NCBI GenBank assembly: GCA_964553745.1
Contig: CAZKLD010000005.1
Location: forward strand, 1 to 64,000
Direction: 5' to 3'
DNA from: STC-113 sp964553745
GTDB taxonomy: Bacteria; Patescibacteriota; Gracilibacteria; BD1-5; UBA2023
DNA length: 64,000 bases
The position numbers and the translations under genes were made by a program. Shown in pieces: positions 43,932-53,845 of the stretch. How positions within the stretch are numbered: position 1 is the first letter of the stretch; every line of letters begins with the position of its first letter. Under the pieces are notes generated by a model. It saw only the letters and a program-made list of their open reading frames with translations. It was not told the DNA's origin and ran no database searches.

Positions 43932-44453
43932 ATGAAAAAATGCCCTTTTTGTAGTGAAGATATTCAAGATGCGGCTATAAAATGTAAACATTGTTGAGAA
44001 ATGTTAAATGAAAGGATATTCGACAATAGAGGTAAAAACTTAATCAAGATTATACAAGATTATGCGATATTTTTTTTACGATATATAGCTTTTATAACGC
44101 TGACTATTTTATCCATTATTATAATTTTTTATTTATTAAATTTGTTATTTGCTATTCTTTATGATATGAATGGTTTTAATTTATTTATGACTATATTTTT
44201 TTTAGGAACATTTATTTTGTATTTATTTTTTGCACTTATTTGACTATTTGTTTATTTTGTAGTTTGAATTAGTCCTGGTAAAACATTTTGAAAAATGCTC
44301 TATTCTATTCTATCTGCCACATATTGAATGATAACAATAATATGACTCATCTCTCATTGAAAATTATCCTGGGATTTTTTAACCATACTCTATATATTAG
44401 TTATTATTGTAGTTACTGTTTCTTTGGTTGTTATTCCTCAAAATATTGAATAA
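43932..44453 (+). CDS. Zinc-ribbon membrane protein
   Basis: 173 aa. An N-terminal zinc ribbon (MKKCPFCSEDI, then AAIKCKHCGEML; two CxxC pairs) is followed by about five hydrophobic segments. Function unknown; such short ribbon-plus-helices proteins are common in bacteria. Codon use is very AT-rich (TTA, TTT, ATA) compared with dnaK, and both GGN and TGA Gly occur. It borders the repeat-rich region. Confidence 0.8.
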
Positions 44454-45264
44454 AAGTAATTGTAATTTGTATAAATTATTATAATTAAAATATCATTTAA
44501 TTTTTTCATTGCGAAAGAAAACGAGATTCTTAATATTATTCATTAATCAACTACTTTTGCTGTCAAAAGTAGGCAAAAGCATTAGGGGTGAGAAAAGTTT
44601 CTATACCCCTATGTTGCCGTAAAGTTATACTAGGACACATTCTCACCCCTAAGACCCCTTCCTTCACTCCTGCTGGTAGCGAGAATGATGAAGCCCTTCC
44701 GCTTCGCACGGGTCCATGAATAATGCAGTAACCCCATCCGGCCTCCGGGCACCTTCCCTAAATTAGGGAAGGAAATCATCAATGATTAATAATTCACTAT
44801 CACAACCCCTAGCGGGCCGCAGCGAAGCGGAGGCGGGTAGCGTACTGGAACAAGGACATTCAAGCTAAGTAGGGGGTTTGGGGGATAAGGAACCGTCCGC
44901 GAAAGCAACGTATTTGCGAAGCAAAAGAAGATAGCGTTTCCGTTCCCCTAATGGTTTTTGCTACTTTTTTTGCATAAAAAAGTTGGATGTTAAAATCATT
45001 AATGATTTATGATTAAAGATGATGAATGCATAATGATTAATGAGGTGGATTCCCGATCAAGCCGGGAATGACAAATGGATGATGAATTTGTAATGATTTA
45101 TGAGTCTGGATCCTTCGGTTCCTCAGGATGAAAATGATAATGATTAATCATTCCTACCAACCCTTGCCCCTCCTAATCCAGGAGGGGATTTTTTATTTTT
45201 ATCCGTTTTCAAATTTATTGATTTCAAAGCTACGTTAAACGCTAAATTATGGAGCTAGAACATT
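44454..45264. other. Repeat-rich non-coding region upstream of the M16-like gene
   Basis: No gene is supported here. Contents: a 13-bp inverted repeat TTAGGGGTGAGAA / TTCTCACCCCTAA around 44583-44652, a palindrome CCTTCCCTAA / TTAGGGAAGG at 44752-44772, and repeat copy A (44795-45187). Local GC is higher than in the neighbouring genes. Confidence 0.75.
44795..45187 (+). repeat. Dispersed 0.4-kb direct repeat, copy A
   Basis: Shares with copy B (46537-46927) many long blocks in the same order: ATCACAACCCCTAGCGGGCC, GGGGGATAAGGAACCGTCCG, TTTTTTGCATAAAAAAGT, GTGGATTCCCGATCAAGCCG and a CCTCC/GGAGGGG end. Short palindromes such as CCCGATCAAGCCGGG recur. It has no coding capacity. Confidence 0.85.
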
Positions 45265-45292
45265 TTGACAATGATTAATATATGATTATAGT
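45265..45292 (+). promoter_or_regulatory. Promoter
   Basis: -35 TTGACA (45265), 16-bp spacer, -10 TATAGT (45287), followed at 45299 by the ribosome site AAAGGAGT eight bases before a TTG codon. Confidence 0.7.
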
Positions 45293-45313
45293 CTTAGCAA
45301 AGGAGTCAAATTT

Positions 45314-46408
45314 TTGATTCAAGGCGGTACCTCATGGGAAAGTATGACAAAGAAACACATGAGCCGAACAAGTCGGAAAAACCGGAAAAGGAGCCTCAGC
45401 AGGACAGGAGATCGCACGGTGAAGATGTCTCTGACGAAGGCACCCACAGAAGGGGGAACATGGGCGGCAATGGATCAAAAAGCTGGTAGCATCGAGGAGG
45501 TTCAGCAATGGACCTCCTCACTCTTAAAAAACTTTCACATGAAAAAATATCACATATACGTCTACACTCCATTTCACAAAAACTCCAAATTCATCCCTCA
45601 TCTTTTGGAACATGTTTTGCTTCAGTGACCTAGAGATGATTTATCTTGGTTTTTGAAAAGCAATGATATTATCTGAAAATCAAGGGCATTTTTTACGGAA
45701 TACATAATCAGATGTGAGAAAGAGGAATTGTCAGAAATTATCTCAAAACTTCGTATCAGTCCAGAAAAAAAACTTATCTCTGCCGAATATCCAGTCATTA
45801 AAGACGAACTGAATAGGAAAACCTATCATGCAATTCTCTATGAAAAAATCTGAAAAAAGCTCATATCTGAAAAATTCAACAACAATAATTTAGGAAAGCT
45901 AAATTTTAATGATTTATATGAGTATTTCGAAAAATATTACATTAATTGAAATATTATAATTCTTGAAGATGACATAAAGTTTAAGGAATTGGAAAAGGGT
46001 TATGATTCTGAACCCAAAAGAACTGAAGTCATTAATTTGCAATGATTCAGGGAATGCGTTTACATCTGGGAAATGAGTTTAGAGCAATTTTTTCATGCCC
46101 TTTATCTTTCGGAATTTTATAATTCATATTTGAATTATCATTATAGGACAAATATTAAAAAATATTCATGAGATACGACAACTTTCTATTTCTATGATGA
46201 ATTCGTTTGCTTGTCTGTGCCATCTGAACTAGAAAATACAATAAATTTGATAACGGCCGAATTTAAGACTAATTGGAAAATATATATGAAAAATAAGCTT
46301 AAGAATGATGATAATGAGTTTCTGACATCAATGGATGGTGCGATGATGGTAAAATATGGCCATACGTTATCAATGGATGCGAAAATGAGAATGATAGAAT
46401 TACTTTAA
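45314..46408 (+). CDS. Small M16-peptidase-like protein (tentative)
   Basis: 364 aa from the TTG at 45314, which has a good AAAGGAG site; ATG 45539 (289 aa) is an alternative. The segment KFIPHLLEHVLLQG contains HLLEH, the inverted zinc motif HxxEH of M16 metallopeptidases, and the second half is mixed alpha/beta as in M16 domains. A distal catalytic Glu is plausible (about 80 residues later) but not certain. The first 75 residues are basic and unusual, and an overlapping frame (45334-45489, 51 aa, acidic, GGN-only) competes there. The gene lies between two diverged direct repeats, like a cassette. Confidence 0.55.
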
Positions 46409-47197
46409 TATCTCTCCGCTACGGTCGAAATGACAAATGAATGATGATAGGGGTCCTTAAATGAATTCAGCCTGCCTGCCGGTAGGCAGGGATGACGGAC
46501 AATCGGCGTTTCAGGATTACGCAATAATCAATCATCCGCTATCACAACCCCTAGCGGGCCGAGGCACGAGGCGAGTAGCGTAATGAAACAAGGACAATCA
46601 AATCAAGAAGGGGGTTTGGGGGATAAGGAACCGTCCGCGAAACTTACATATTTGCGAAACACTGAAAGATAGCGTTTCCGACCCCAATGCTTTTTGCTTA
46701 CTTTTTTGCATAAAAAAGTATGGGTGTTCATATCATTAATGAATGATGATTAAGATGAAGAATGAATGATGATTAATGAGGTGGATTCCCGATCAAGCCG
46801 GGAATGACAAATGGATGATGAATTTGTAATGATTAATGAGTCTAGATCCTTCGATTCCTCAGGATGACAATAACAATAATGGTTAATCATTCCTACCATC
46901 CCTCGCCCCTCCTAACCTAGGAGGGGAATTTAAATTGACTAGCTTCTGAAAATTAGATTTCTCCGCTACGGTCGAAATGACAAATGAATAATGATACGGA
47001 TCCTGAAATGAACATCCCAAGAGTATTTCCTTCGTTCAGGATGACCATTTCTACCATTCTCGCCCCTCCTGACCTAGAGAAATTTTGTCAGAATTGTAAT
47101 CATTGAATGATTTTTTTTGAATAAAAAATTTAAGTGAGTATAATATGATGTTTACTTTAAGGGATATGCTTAGTTTTATCCTCTTACTTCAGAAATT
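46409..47197. other. Repeat-rich non-coding region downstream of the M16-like gene
   Basis: No gene is supported. Contents: a CCTGCC / GGCAGG palindrome near 46470-46490, repeat copy B (46537-46927), and shorter fragments of the same family (for example GGATCC-TGAAATGAA, CTCCGCTACGGTCGAAATGA twice). Confidence 0.7.
46537..46927 (+). repeat. Dispersed 0.4-kb direct repeat, copy B
   Basis: Same block order as copy A with many substitutions and small indels; I judge about four fifths identical by eye. It is in direct orientation and lies 1.35 kb after copy A. Confidence 0.85.
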
Positions 47198-47650
47198 ATG
47201 GAAAACACTCTTAAGATCACTTCAACTTTTGAAGAGAACACTCTGATTCCGAAAATGCACAGTTGCGAATGAAAAAATACGAATCCTGAAATCATGATAG
47301 GCAATATTCCAGAGAAGACAGAATCGCTAGCTTTGATAATGGATGATCCGGATGCTCCAATGTGAACATTTGTCCACTGGGTTGCTTGGAATATGCCCGT
47401 CGGTGATATCGAGGAATCCAGTTCAGGTTCCTGAATGTATAAGGAGGGGATTAATTCTGCATCAAAAAAAGGATATACGTGACCTTGCCCGCCCGTCTGA
47501 CACTGATTGCATCATTATCACTTCAGGATTTTCGCACTTGACCATAAGCTCAATCTTGATTGAGAAATCAGCAAAGAAAGGCTCCTGAAAGAAATAGGTC
47601 CGCATGTGATCGCACAATGAGATATTATCTGACTTTTTGAGAGAAAATAG
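47198..47650 (+). CDS. PEBP (YbhB/YbcL) family protein
   Basis: 150 aa. The ligand-pocket motifs LIMDDPDAPMGTFVHWVAWN and PPVGHGLHHYHFRIFALD define the phosphatidylethanolamine-binding family. The bacterial role is unclear (possible inhibitor or lipid/phosphate ligand binding). No signal peptide, so probably cytoplasmic. The pocket glycines (GTF, GHG) are TGA. It converges on the next gene with no gap between the two stops. Confidence 0.92.
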
Positions 47651-48421
47651 CTATTCTTCTATTTTCTTGTCTTTTTTCACTACTTCATCGAAAAATCTTC
47701 TGTTGAGGTATTTTGCCATCCTATCCATAAACTCGCCTGACATCTTCCTATCTGAGATTCATGATGCATGTTTTTCTGCCATATTCCTGACTCATTTATG
47801 GCTTATGAAACTCGGGCATAAGATAAAATTTTTCCTGCTCAGCTTTCAGAAAATTGTTTCTATATCCCAAGATGAAAATCTGATATCCTTTTTGCCCGTT
47901 CCATTTACAAAGAAAGGATTTTCTGAAGTGCCCTTATTGTTCTTTGCATAATGCAATGCCGAATTTATGATATTCGCCATTCAGACCAATCCTATAAGGT
48001 CTTCATCCGTGTACCCGACATAGCTTATCGGTGTGTTTCATATTCTGGCACTAGCTTCTTTTCAGAGAGAGAATATCTCTCAATCTTTTCATGAGATGGA
48101 TAACCCAGGATGATTGGTTTTTTTGCCAAGATTCTCGATTTTAATCTCCGTTTTCTCTCAGAAGCTGTTGATGAAAATACGTTCATTATTAAATACTTCT
48201 ACTACGATATTTCATCTTTCTTTTTGGACTTTGGAATTAAAATCATATGTTCATTCGATTTCTAGCTTCAGTTTTCCGGCTGCGCCAGATAATCTGTTTG
48301 ATAATTTTTCGATTTCGAGAGACTCTTTTGTTGAGTCTATAATCGTTCTTTTCTCAGATTTCTTTGGATTTTCCGGAGTCTTTCCAGTCTCACCAATACC
48401 TTTTTTTAATGCTTCTGCCAT
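47651..48421 (-). CDS. Hypothetical protein
   Basis: 256 aa. A polar N-terminus (KKGIGETGKTPENPKKSEKR) precedes a mixed fold with a beta-rich middle (NIVVEVFNNERIFINSFG) and a helical C-terminus. No family recognised, no membrane helix. Several glycines are TGA. Faces the PEBP gene tail to tail. Confidence 0.65.
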
Positions 48422-48491
48422 AATTCCATGTAAAATATTAATATTTAAAATATATCATAAATTCAAACTTTATGCAAAAATACCAATCAAT

Positions 48492-48519
48492 TTGACAAAA
48501 AAGATTATATCGCTATAAA
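48492..48519 (+). promoter_or_regulatory. Promoter of the candidate RNA
   Basis: -35 TTGACA (48492), 16-bp spacer, -10 TATAAA followed by T (48514). Confidence 0.7.
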
Positions 48520-48525
48520 TCAAGT

Positions 48526-48760
48526 AACTACCTATGATCTTCTAGGAACTTCACTTTTGCGATAAGCAAGCTTTTGGTTGCGATGTCCTTGGTGACGCCT
48601 GGATGCTATTAGGTCGAGTGTGCCGATGAACCGAAGGCGAGTCTTGTGTAGGGCGAATCGGCACCTCACAATGTTAATCGAATAGCGGGTTCTCTCTGGG
48701 CTGCCTACAGTACCAGAAGAATATGCTGCGATCCAAGACTCGCCACCCTTTACTTCAGTT
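48526..48760 (+). ncRNA. Candidate structured non-coding RNA with a pseudoknot
   Basis: About 235 bases after a consensus-like promoter, GC-richer than the flanks, with no convincing reading frame. Two perfect pairings interleave: GTGCCGAT (48620-48627) with ATCGGCAC (48657-48664), and GGCGAGTCTTG (48636-48646) with CAAGACTCGCC (48734-48744), making an H-type pseudoknot. I could not match it to RNase P, tmRNA, SRP or 6S RNA by their conserved boxes. The 3' end is uncertain; a GAGGCCG / CGGCCTC hairpin lies at 48810-48828. Confidence 0.55.
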
Positions 48761-48843
48761 CTATTTCGAACATGAGCATATGAACTAGAGAAAGAGATTT
48801 TTATTCAAGGAGGCCGATACCGGCCTCTTCTGCTATTGATGAG

Positions 48844-49371
48844 TTGCATTTTAAAGAAGCGGAGTTGAGGATGATAAGGGAAAGAGTCCCTATTGTCACT
48901 TTGGTCCGAAGATACGTGAAGATATACAGGCCAACCGGAAAATGGATGCATTTAGTCTGACTGTGCCCATTCCACATAGAAAAAACACCATCTCTCTGAG
49001 TTAGTCCTTCAAAATGAATTTTCCATTGCTGGTCATGCGGTGCATGATGAGATATTTTTTCTTTCATCAAGAGGATCGAGTGAGTTGATTTCATATGAGC
49101 TGTCAAGATACTTAAGGAAATAGCATGAATTCCCCAGAAAAAGAAATTCGGAAAGATATATAAGAAAAATTATTTTTCTATCGAATCAAGATTCAATGAA
49201 GATTGAGAGAGATTGGAAGAAATGGTGTTCTTAGAAGATGAGATTTCTCAGAAGGTCCGAGATATAATATATGCAGAAAAGGAAGAAAAATACTCGCAAT
49301 TGCACTGAAAAAGCCTTAAAGAGGTTCTTGAACTTAACGACTTAAACAATAAATGATACCGCAATCGCTAA
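48844..49371 (+). CDS. Stand-alone DnaG-type zinc-finger (CHC2) protein
   Basis: 175 aa. IRERVPIVTLVRRYVKIYRP, then GLCPFHIEKTPSLGVSPSKG and HCWSCGAGGDIFSFI, are the N-terminal zinc domain of bacterial primase (Cys41, His44, Cys62, Cys65). The TTG start at 48844 puts the first Cys at 41, as in full primases. The TOPRIM catalytic and helicase-binding domains are absent, and the gene ends in TAA after a helical tail. So it binds DNA rather than primes. Such fragments occur in phage and plasmid replication genes. It overlaps the next gene by 19 bases. Confidence 0.8.
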
Positions 49372-50108
49372 GAGATCCATCATATCTGCCTACAAGGGAG
49401 GAGATAGAATTCTGGAGATGACCGGGCACAAATGCATTCGATAATTGGGATGATTATGTGCACCATAATCCACTATGATTCAACTTCGAGATATTAAACA
49501 GGGAATTTATCGATTCACTCTGTTCTTATCTCAATAAAAGGATTGCAGAGATTCTGGAATCCTGAAAAGAGAGGGCGATGATACTGGAGACCTGAGCCTG
49601 AAGCTGAAGACTCGGGCATTTTCTCAGAGACTGATTGCCGCATATGAAGGATTGAATATTGAAGATAATTTCGACTGATAATTTGAGTTGGGAAACATCT
49701 GAATTCAATCCATACTTCCATATAAGGAGGGATTATCCGGTTGAAGTCATGGATTACAGAAAAGCGATAGATAAGCATCCTGATATCATCATAACTTCTT
49801 GGATGCCAAAAGATGAAGATTGGACTGCAGACTACAGAAAATGCAGTTCAGTAGGAGAATATATTTTGATATGAAATCAGACAGATTGCTGAAGCGACGC
49901 AACTTGGGATGAGCGATTAATATGAAAAGATGATTTTTCAGCAATGAAACTCGATGTATCCTGACAGATGTGCTTCAGGGATCACCCCTGAAATTATGCT
50001 AATTCAAGTACCATTTCCTTCAGAAGAGCAAATAGCGGCAAAGATTATTTTAAAAAAAGCGAGGGGTCTGCACCTCATAGGCGAAGCCTCTCTGCTCCAA
50101 TGACATAA
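49353..50108 (+). CDS. SAM-dependent methyltransferase-like protein
   Basis: 251 aa. The motif I segment MILETGAGSGRLGHFLRD (residues about 76-91) is the SAM-binding glycine loop, and a later DIIITSWMPKDED could be motif IV. Several of the motif glycines are TGA. The substrate is unknown. The tail beyond residue 215 looks low-quality, and the next frame starts inside it, so a frameshift or late fusion is possible. The gene overlaps the CHC2 gene by 19 bases and is co-transcribed with it. Confidence 0.65.
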
Positions 50109-50328
50109 ATCCATTGCCAATGCGGATTGCGATATCGTAAAATGATCAAGATATCTGAAAATCTCGCACTTATTCTTGAATAGCATATTAGAATGAACCC
50201 CAGTGAAATTGCCAGATAATAGAGAATTGAAGCTGCAGATGAATCCATCTGATAGGAAATACATGGAACGGATGTTCAAGGACCTCAATGCGAGAAGACT
50301 TGCGGAAAATATGAAAAAAGCGGCTTAA
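49996..50328 (+). CDS. Small overlapping hypothetical protein
   Basis: 110 aa in a different frame from the methyltransferase, which it overlaps by 113 bases. It starts MLIQVPFPSEEQIAAKIILK and ends in a Lys/Arg-rich helix (RKYMERMFKDLNARR). It stays open to the terminator with three TGA-Gly codons. It could be an independent gene or the true C-terminus of the methyltransferase displaced by a frameshift. Confidence 0.5.
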
Positions 50329-50342
50329 TAAGCCGCTTTTTT
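50313..50342. terminator. Terminator between convergent genes
   Basis: AAAAAAGCGGCTTA / TAAGCCGCTTTTTT, ending the CHC2/methyltransferase unit and facing the first zinc-ribbon paralogue. Confidence 0.9.
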
Positions 50343-50351
50343 AATCTGTGA

Positions 50352-52133
50352 TTATGACATTTCTCGTCTGAAGCATTCTGCGCAGCAGATGATTTCCGTT
50401 CTATCCGGAGGATAAGTCGTCTTGATGCCGATTCAGCATTTGGCGCATTTCCTGTCGAATAGCTTTCTGGGATTTCTCAGGCTCATCCTATCAAGATGCC
50501 GCTGGTCTGGATGACGTTTTGGGATAGGCAGACCATGTTTGCGGTAGAATTCGAGCTCTTGCTTTATTATCCTGAATGGTCGGTTTGTAACCTCGCATTC
50601 GACTGCCCAATTGAGGATGTCATCTGGGATATCGGAAATATTTTCAGGAAGTTTTGAAGCTGGTATGATCTTGGCAACATCTGGTTTCGGATTCTCATAA
50701 TCCGACCAATTGATCGTGGGTGTGCGATTAATCGCATCCATACGATCAACAGGATAATATTCCATTGCAATAGTCTCATTGTATCAGAACGGGCTCATCG
50801 CCATCGGGAAGAATTCTCACCATTCACCATGCTTCCTCATATGCTCTATTATCCTCGGCACAAGAGCCTCATATTCCTCTTTGGCGTATTGCTTGTTCAA
50901 TATGCAATATTTTGCACTCTTGAGTCAGACGCATCCGAACAAGTCGGAAGAGTTATTTGTACAATCAGAGCTATAGAATATTGAGCTTGAATTCTCGAAT
51001 ATAGATTCAGAGAATGCCACATTGCTGCATCAGAAAACATTTATGGAATCATATAGCCTGTTTACCCGATTTCAGATGAAATTTGCGTCAGAGGAGCTGT
51101 GCGCATCAAAAGAATCATAAACATATCTGCATTTGTCAGAATTGACCACGGAGAAGCACATCTCGCAATCGTGGGAATTATTGATGAGATTTCAAGTGCA
51201 ATTCTCGCTTCAGTAGATTTCCAGATTTATCTCGGGGATGGTCTTTTTAAATTCGTTGAATTCTCAGATAAGGTTTCTTAATCAGGAATATGTCTTCATC
51301 TTTTCTTTGATCGAGTTATAGAGAGCATTGAATTCATCCTGCGAAACTTCTTTATTCCTTACGGCATATCTCTTATTGTCTACATTTGCGCAGAAAATTC
51401 AATTAAGCACATCCTTGCTTCATTTAACGAATAGGGAATTGGCTATCTGATTCGAATTCTCGACATAGAGGCTTGAATAGACATTTGATGACCAATCCAG
51501 AAATCAGGATTGTTGGACATTTGAAGAATGATAAAGATTCAAGCTGTCCTTGGCTTGAGATGTTTCTGAGGAATAGAAGACATTTTCACAATTCTCGATT
51601 CAGAAATTCAGATAGCAATCCTTTGACCCCGAAATGTAATTGTTGTAATCGCAGTTGATGTTATCGTTTCATGCGTTAAGGGCGCTTTTCGGAACTGCTC
51701 GCATTAGCATGTCGAATTGCTCGAAAAAGCTCTTATTGAAATCAAAATTCATAGAATAATCAAAAGGGCTCCACATATCTGACCACCAAGCGGAATTCGC
51801 GAATACCTTGTACGGCTTATCCGGCGAGTAGATTGAGATTATGTCTTTGCCTGTCTTGTCGCATTTCCTCTTATAAAGATGCCTCTCATTCCTCCAGGCG
51901 AGGCGTCGCATCTGTCTGCAATCAGGACAAAGCGAAGGAGCAGGTATAAGATATCTTATTTTTCAATCTCATAGGTCTGCAATGCCATTTTTTTCTCCTA
52001 TCCCGATAGCCGATTCTCAGGCCAGCTGAAAAACCGGCGAGATGCTAGTGAGGAATTCGATATCATTTTGGGTTATATCGAAATTTTCCGAGCATTGAAC
52101 GCAGGATTTGGTCTCGATTGTTTCTTGGTTCAT
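50352..52133 (-). CDS. Zinc-ribbon paralogue 1 of the tandem array
   Basis: 593 aa. The N-terminal module reads CVQCSENFDIT, CPDCRQMRRLAWRNERHLY and YSPDKPYKVF. The middle has many Asn-, Ser- and Cys-containing short repeats (SKDCYLNF, NCENVFYSS). C-terminal modules are SPFGYNETIA, WSDYENP, IIPASKLP, DIPDDILNWAVECE, HPDQRHLDRM and RNPRKLFDRKCAKC. CxxC pairs at both ends would hold zinc. No signal or membrane helix. Function unknown. The longest member of the family here, with a longer insertion after residue 35. Confidence 0.85.
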
Positions 52134-52171
52134 CGATTATTTTGATTTAAAGGATACCGCCTTATGTTTGA

Positions 52172-53833
52172 TTACCTGTACATAGCATCTGTAAAGCATT
52201 TTTCGCAGAATATCAGTTCGCTGCGCAATGGGGAGTAAGCGGTCTTCATATCAATTTTGCAATTATCACAGGCTCTTCCATAGAGCTTTTTCGGATTCCT
52301 GAAGCTCATCCTGTCAAGATGCCTCTGGTCGGGATGGATTCTCGGAACGGGAAGATTATGTTTGCGGTAGAATTCCAATTCTGGCTTGATTATTCTGAAG
52401 GGCTTATTCGTAATCTCGCATTCGATCGCCCAATTCAAAATATCATCAGGTATATCCAGGATGCTTGGCGGCAACTTTGAAGCCGGTATTATTTTCTTTA
52501 CATCTGGTTTCGGGGATTCATAATCTGACCAGTTGAATCATTTGGAGAGCGCATCGTCTTTTGCGATAGAATAATGATCGTCCGCAACAGTCTCATTATA
52601 TCCGAAAGGCGATAAGGAGGCAGGGAATAGCTCTCACCACTCGCCGTCTTCCTTCATTGCCTCTATTATCTTATTCTTCAGGTTCAGATAATCTTCTTTG
52701 GAATATTGCTTATTGAGTATGCAGAATGATTTATTGAGGAGTCATGTGCATCAGAAGCAATCTTGGCATCAATCCAATCAATTGCTGTAATAGATATCGC
52801 GAGATTTTCAGATTCAGACAGAAAAAAAGATATTATAGGAATTTCATGCTATGAGAGCAGAATCGAATACGTATTTGGAATCATACACATAGGCACTATC
52901 ATATACTTCGAGAAATCGTCATCACTCGAACACATTGTAGCCATTCTCTCATCAGACCACCGTGAAGCAGCTCATGCAGTTCTTGCTTTCAAAAAGATGA
53001 TCTCAGCTGCAATTCTCACAAGAAAGCTCATGTACTCATTTTCGTGGCATGCTTTTTAGGAATTCTTTGAATTCTGATTTATACTGTTCAAGAAGTTTAT
53101 GATTTCACATCTCTAATCAGTTCTTGATCTTGGCGTATTCCAGTTCGTCATACTCCTTGTTCTTGATGTGGAACTTCTTTCCTTTCAGGCCATAGCACAT
53201 GATGCAGTCGCTGCAGTTTACGCAATCCTCGCAGAAAAGCAGATTCCTTCACCCAGAACAGTCTATGCAGAAAAATGATCCGTAGGTGTGGTCGCAGGAA
53301 ATAATCTCATAAGATTTATCTATCATGGCAGACCACCAAACATCATTCGAGTCATTGATATCATAAGAGGCTGTGGTATAATTCGAGTCGATTATTTTTG
53401 ACCCGTAGAAATTCATGTAGGCATTTTTGGAGTCCACTATGCCGTTATTGTATTCGCAATTCTCCGAATTCAGATTATACAGGTTCGGCTTGGGAACTCT
53501 CTGGAAAAGTTTGTTGAATTGTTCGAAAAAACCTCTAGAGAAATCATAGTCCTGTCAATAGTCGAATGGATCCCATCGGTCAGAATTCCATTCTTCTTGC
53601 GTATAGACGGGATAAGGCTTATCGGGAGAATAAATCGAGATCATATCCTTACCGGAAAGCGATGATTTATTCTTGTAGAGTTTTCTTTCGTTTCTGAATA
53701 TGAATAATCTTCTCTGTACGCAATCTTCGCAAATGGTCTTTTTCGGAATGGCAAATTTATCTTCCAGATAAGAGATTACATTAACGTTAGGATTGAATAA
53801 TTCTGAGCACTCGCTGCAAGCAGATAATGGCAT
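52172..53833 (-). CDS. Zinc-ribbon paralogue 2 of the tandem array
   Basis: 553 aa. The short N-terminus starts directly at the ribbon (CSECSELFNP, then ICEDCVQRRLFIFRNERKLY). A middle Cys cluster (CIDCSGGRNLLFCEDCVNCS) and a second one (GCQDCFGCTGLLNKSFCIL) are present, then DIPDDILNWAIECEIT, HPDQRHLDRM and a C-terminal CDNC...CEKC ribbon. It starts 12 bases before the stop of paralogue 3, and its own stop lies 38 bases from the start of paralogue 1, so the array may be one transcript. Gly codons mix GGN and TGA. Confidence 0.85.
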
Positions 53834-53845
53834 ATTTGAAGGAAT

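Noticed and set aside
45334..45489. A 51-aa acidic protein in the frame overlapping the M16-like gene
   Set aside because: It begins with ATG but is 28 bases from the only ribosome site, which is placed correctly for the TTG of the other frame. Kept only as an alternative in that entry.
44795..46927. CRISPR array
   Set aside because: The repeats are two long diverged copies plus scattered fragments, not many short identical repeats with unique spacers. No cas gene is visible.
44795..46927. Insertion sequence with transposase
   Set aside because: The gene between the repeats shows HLLEH rather than a transposase motif, and no terminal inverted repeats bracket the unit.
48526..48760. RNase P RNA, tmRNA or SRP RNA
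   Set aside because: I could not find their conserved boxes (for example GAGGAAAGTCC of RNase P, a tRNA-like end with CCA for tmRNA, or the SRP GGAAGCAGC-type core). Left as an unassigned structured RNA.
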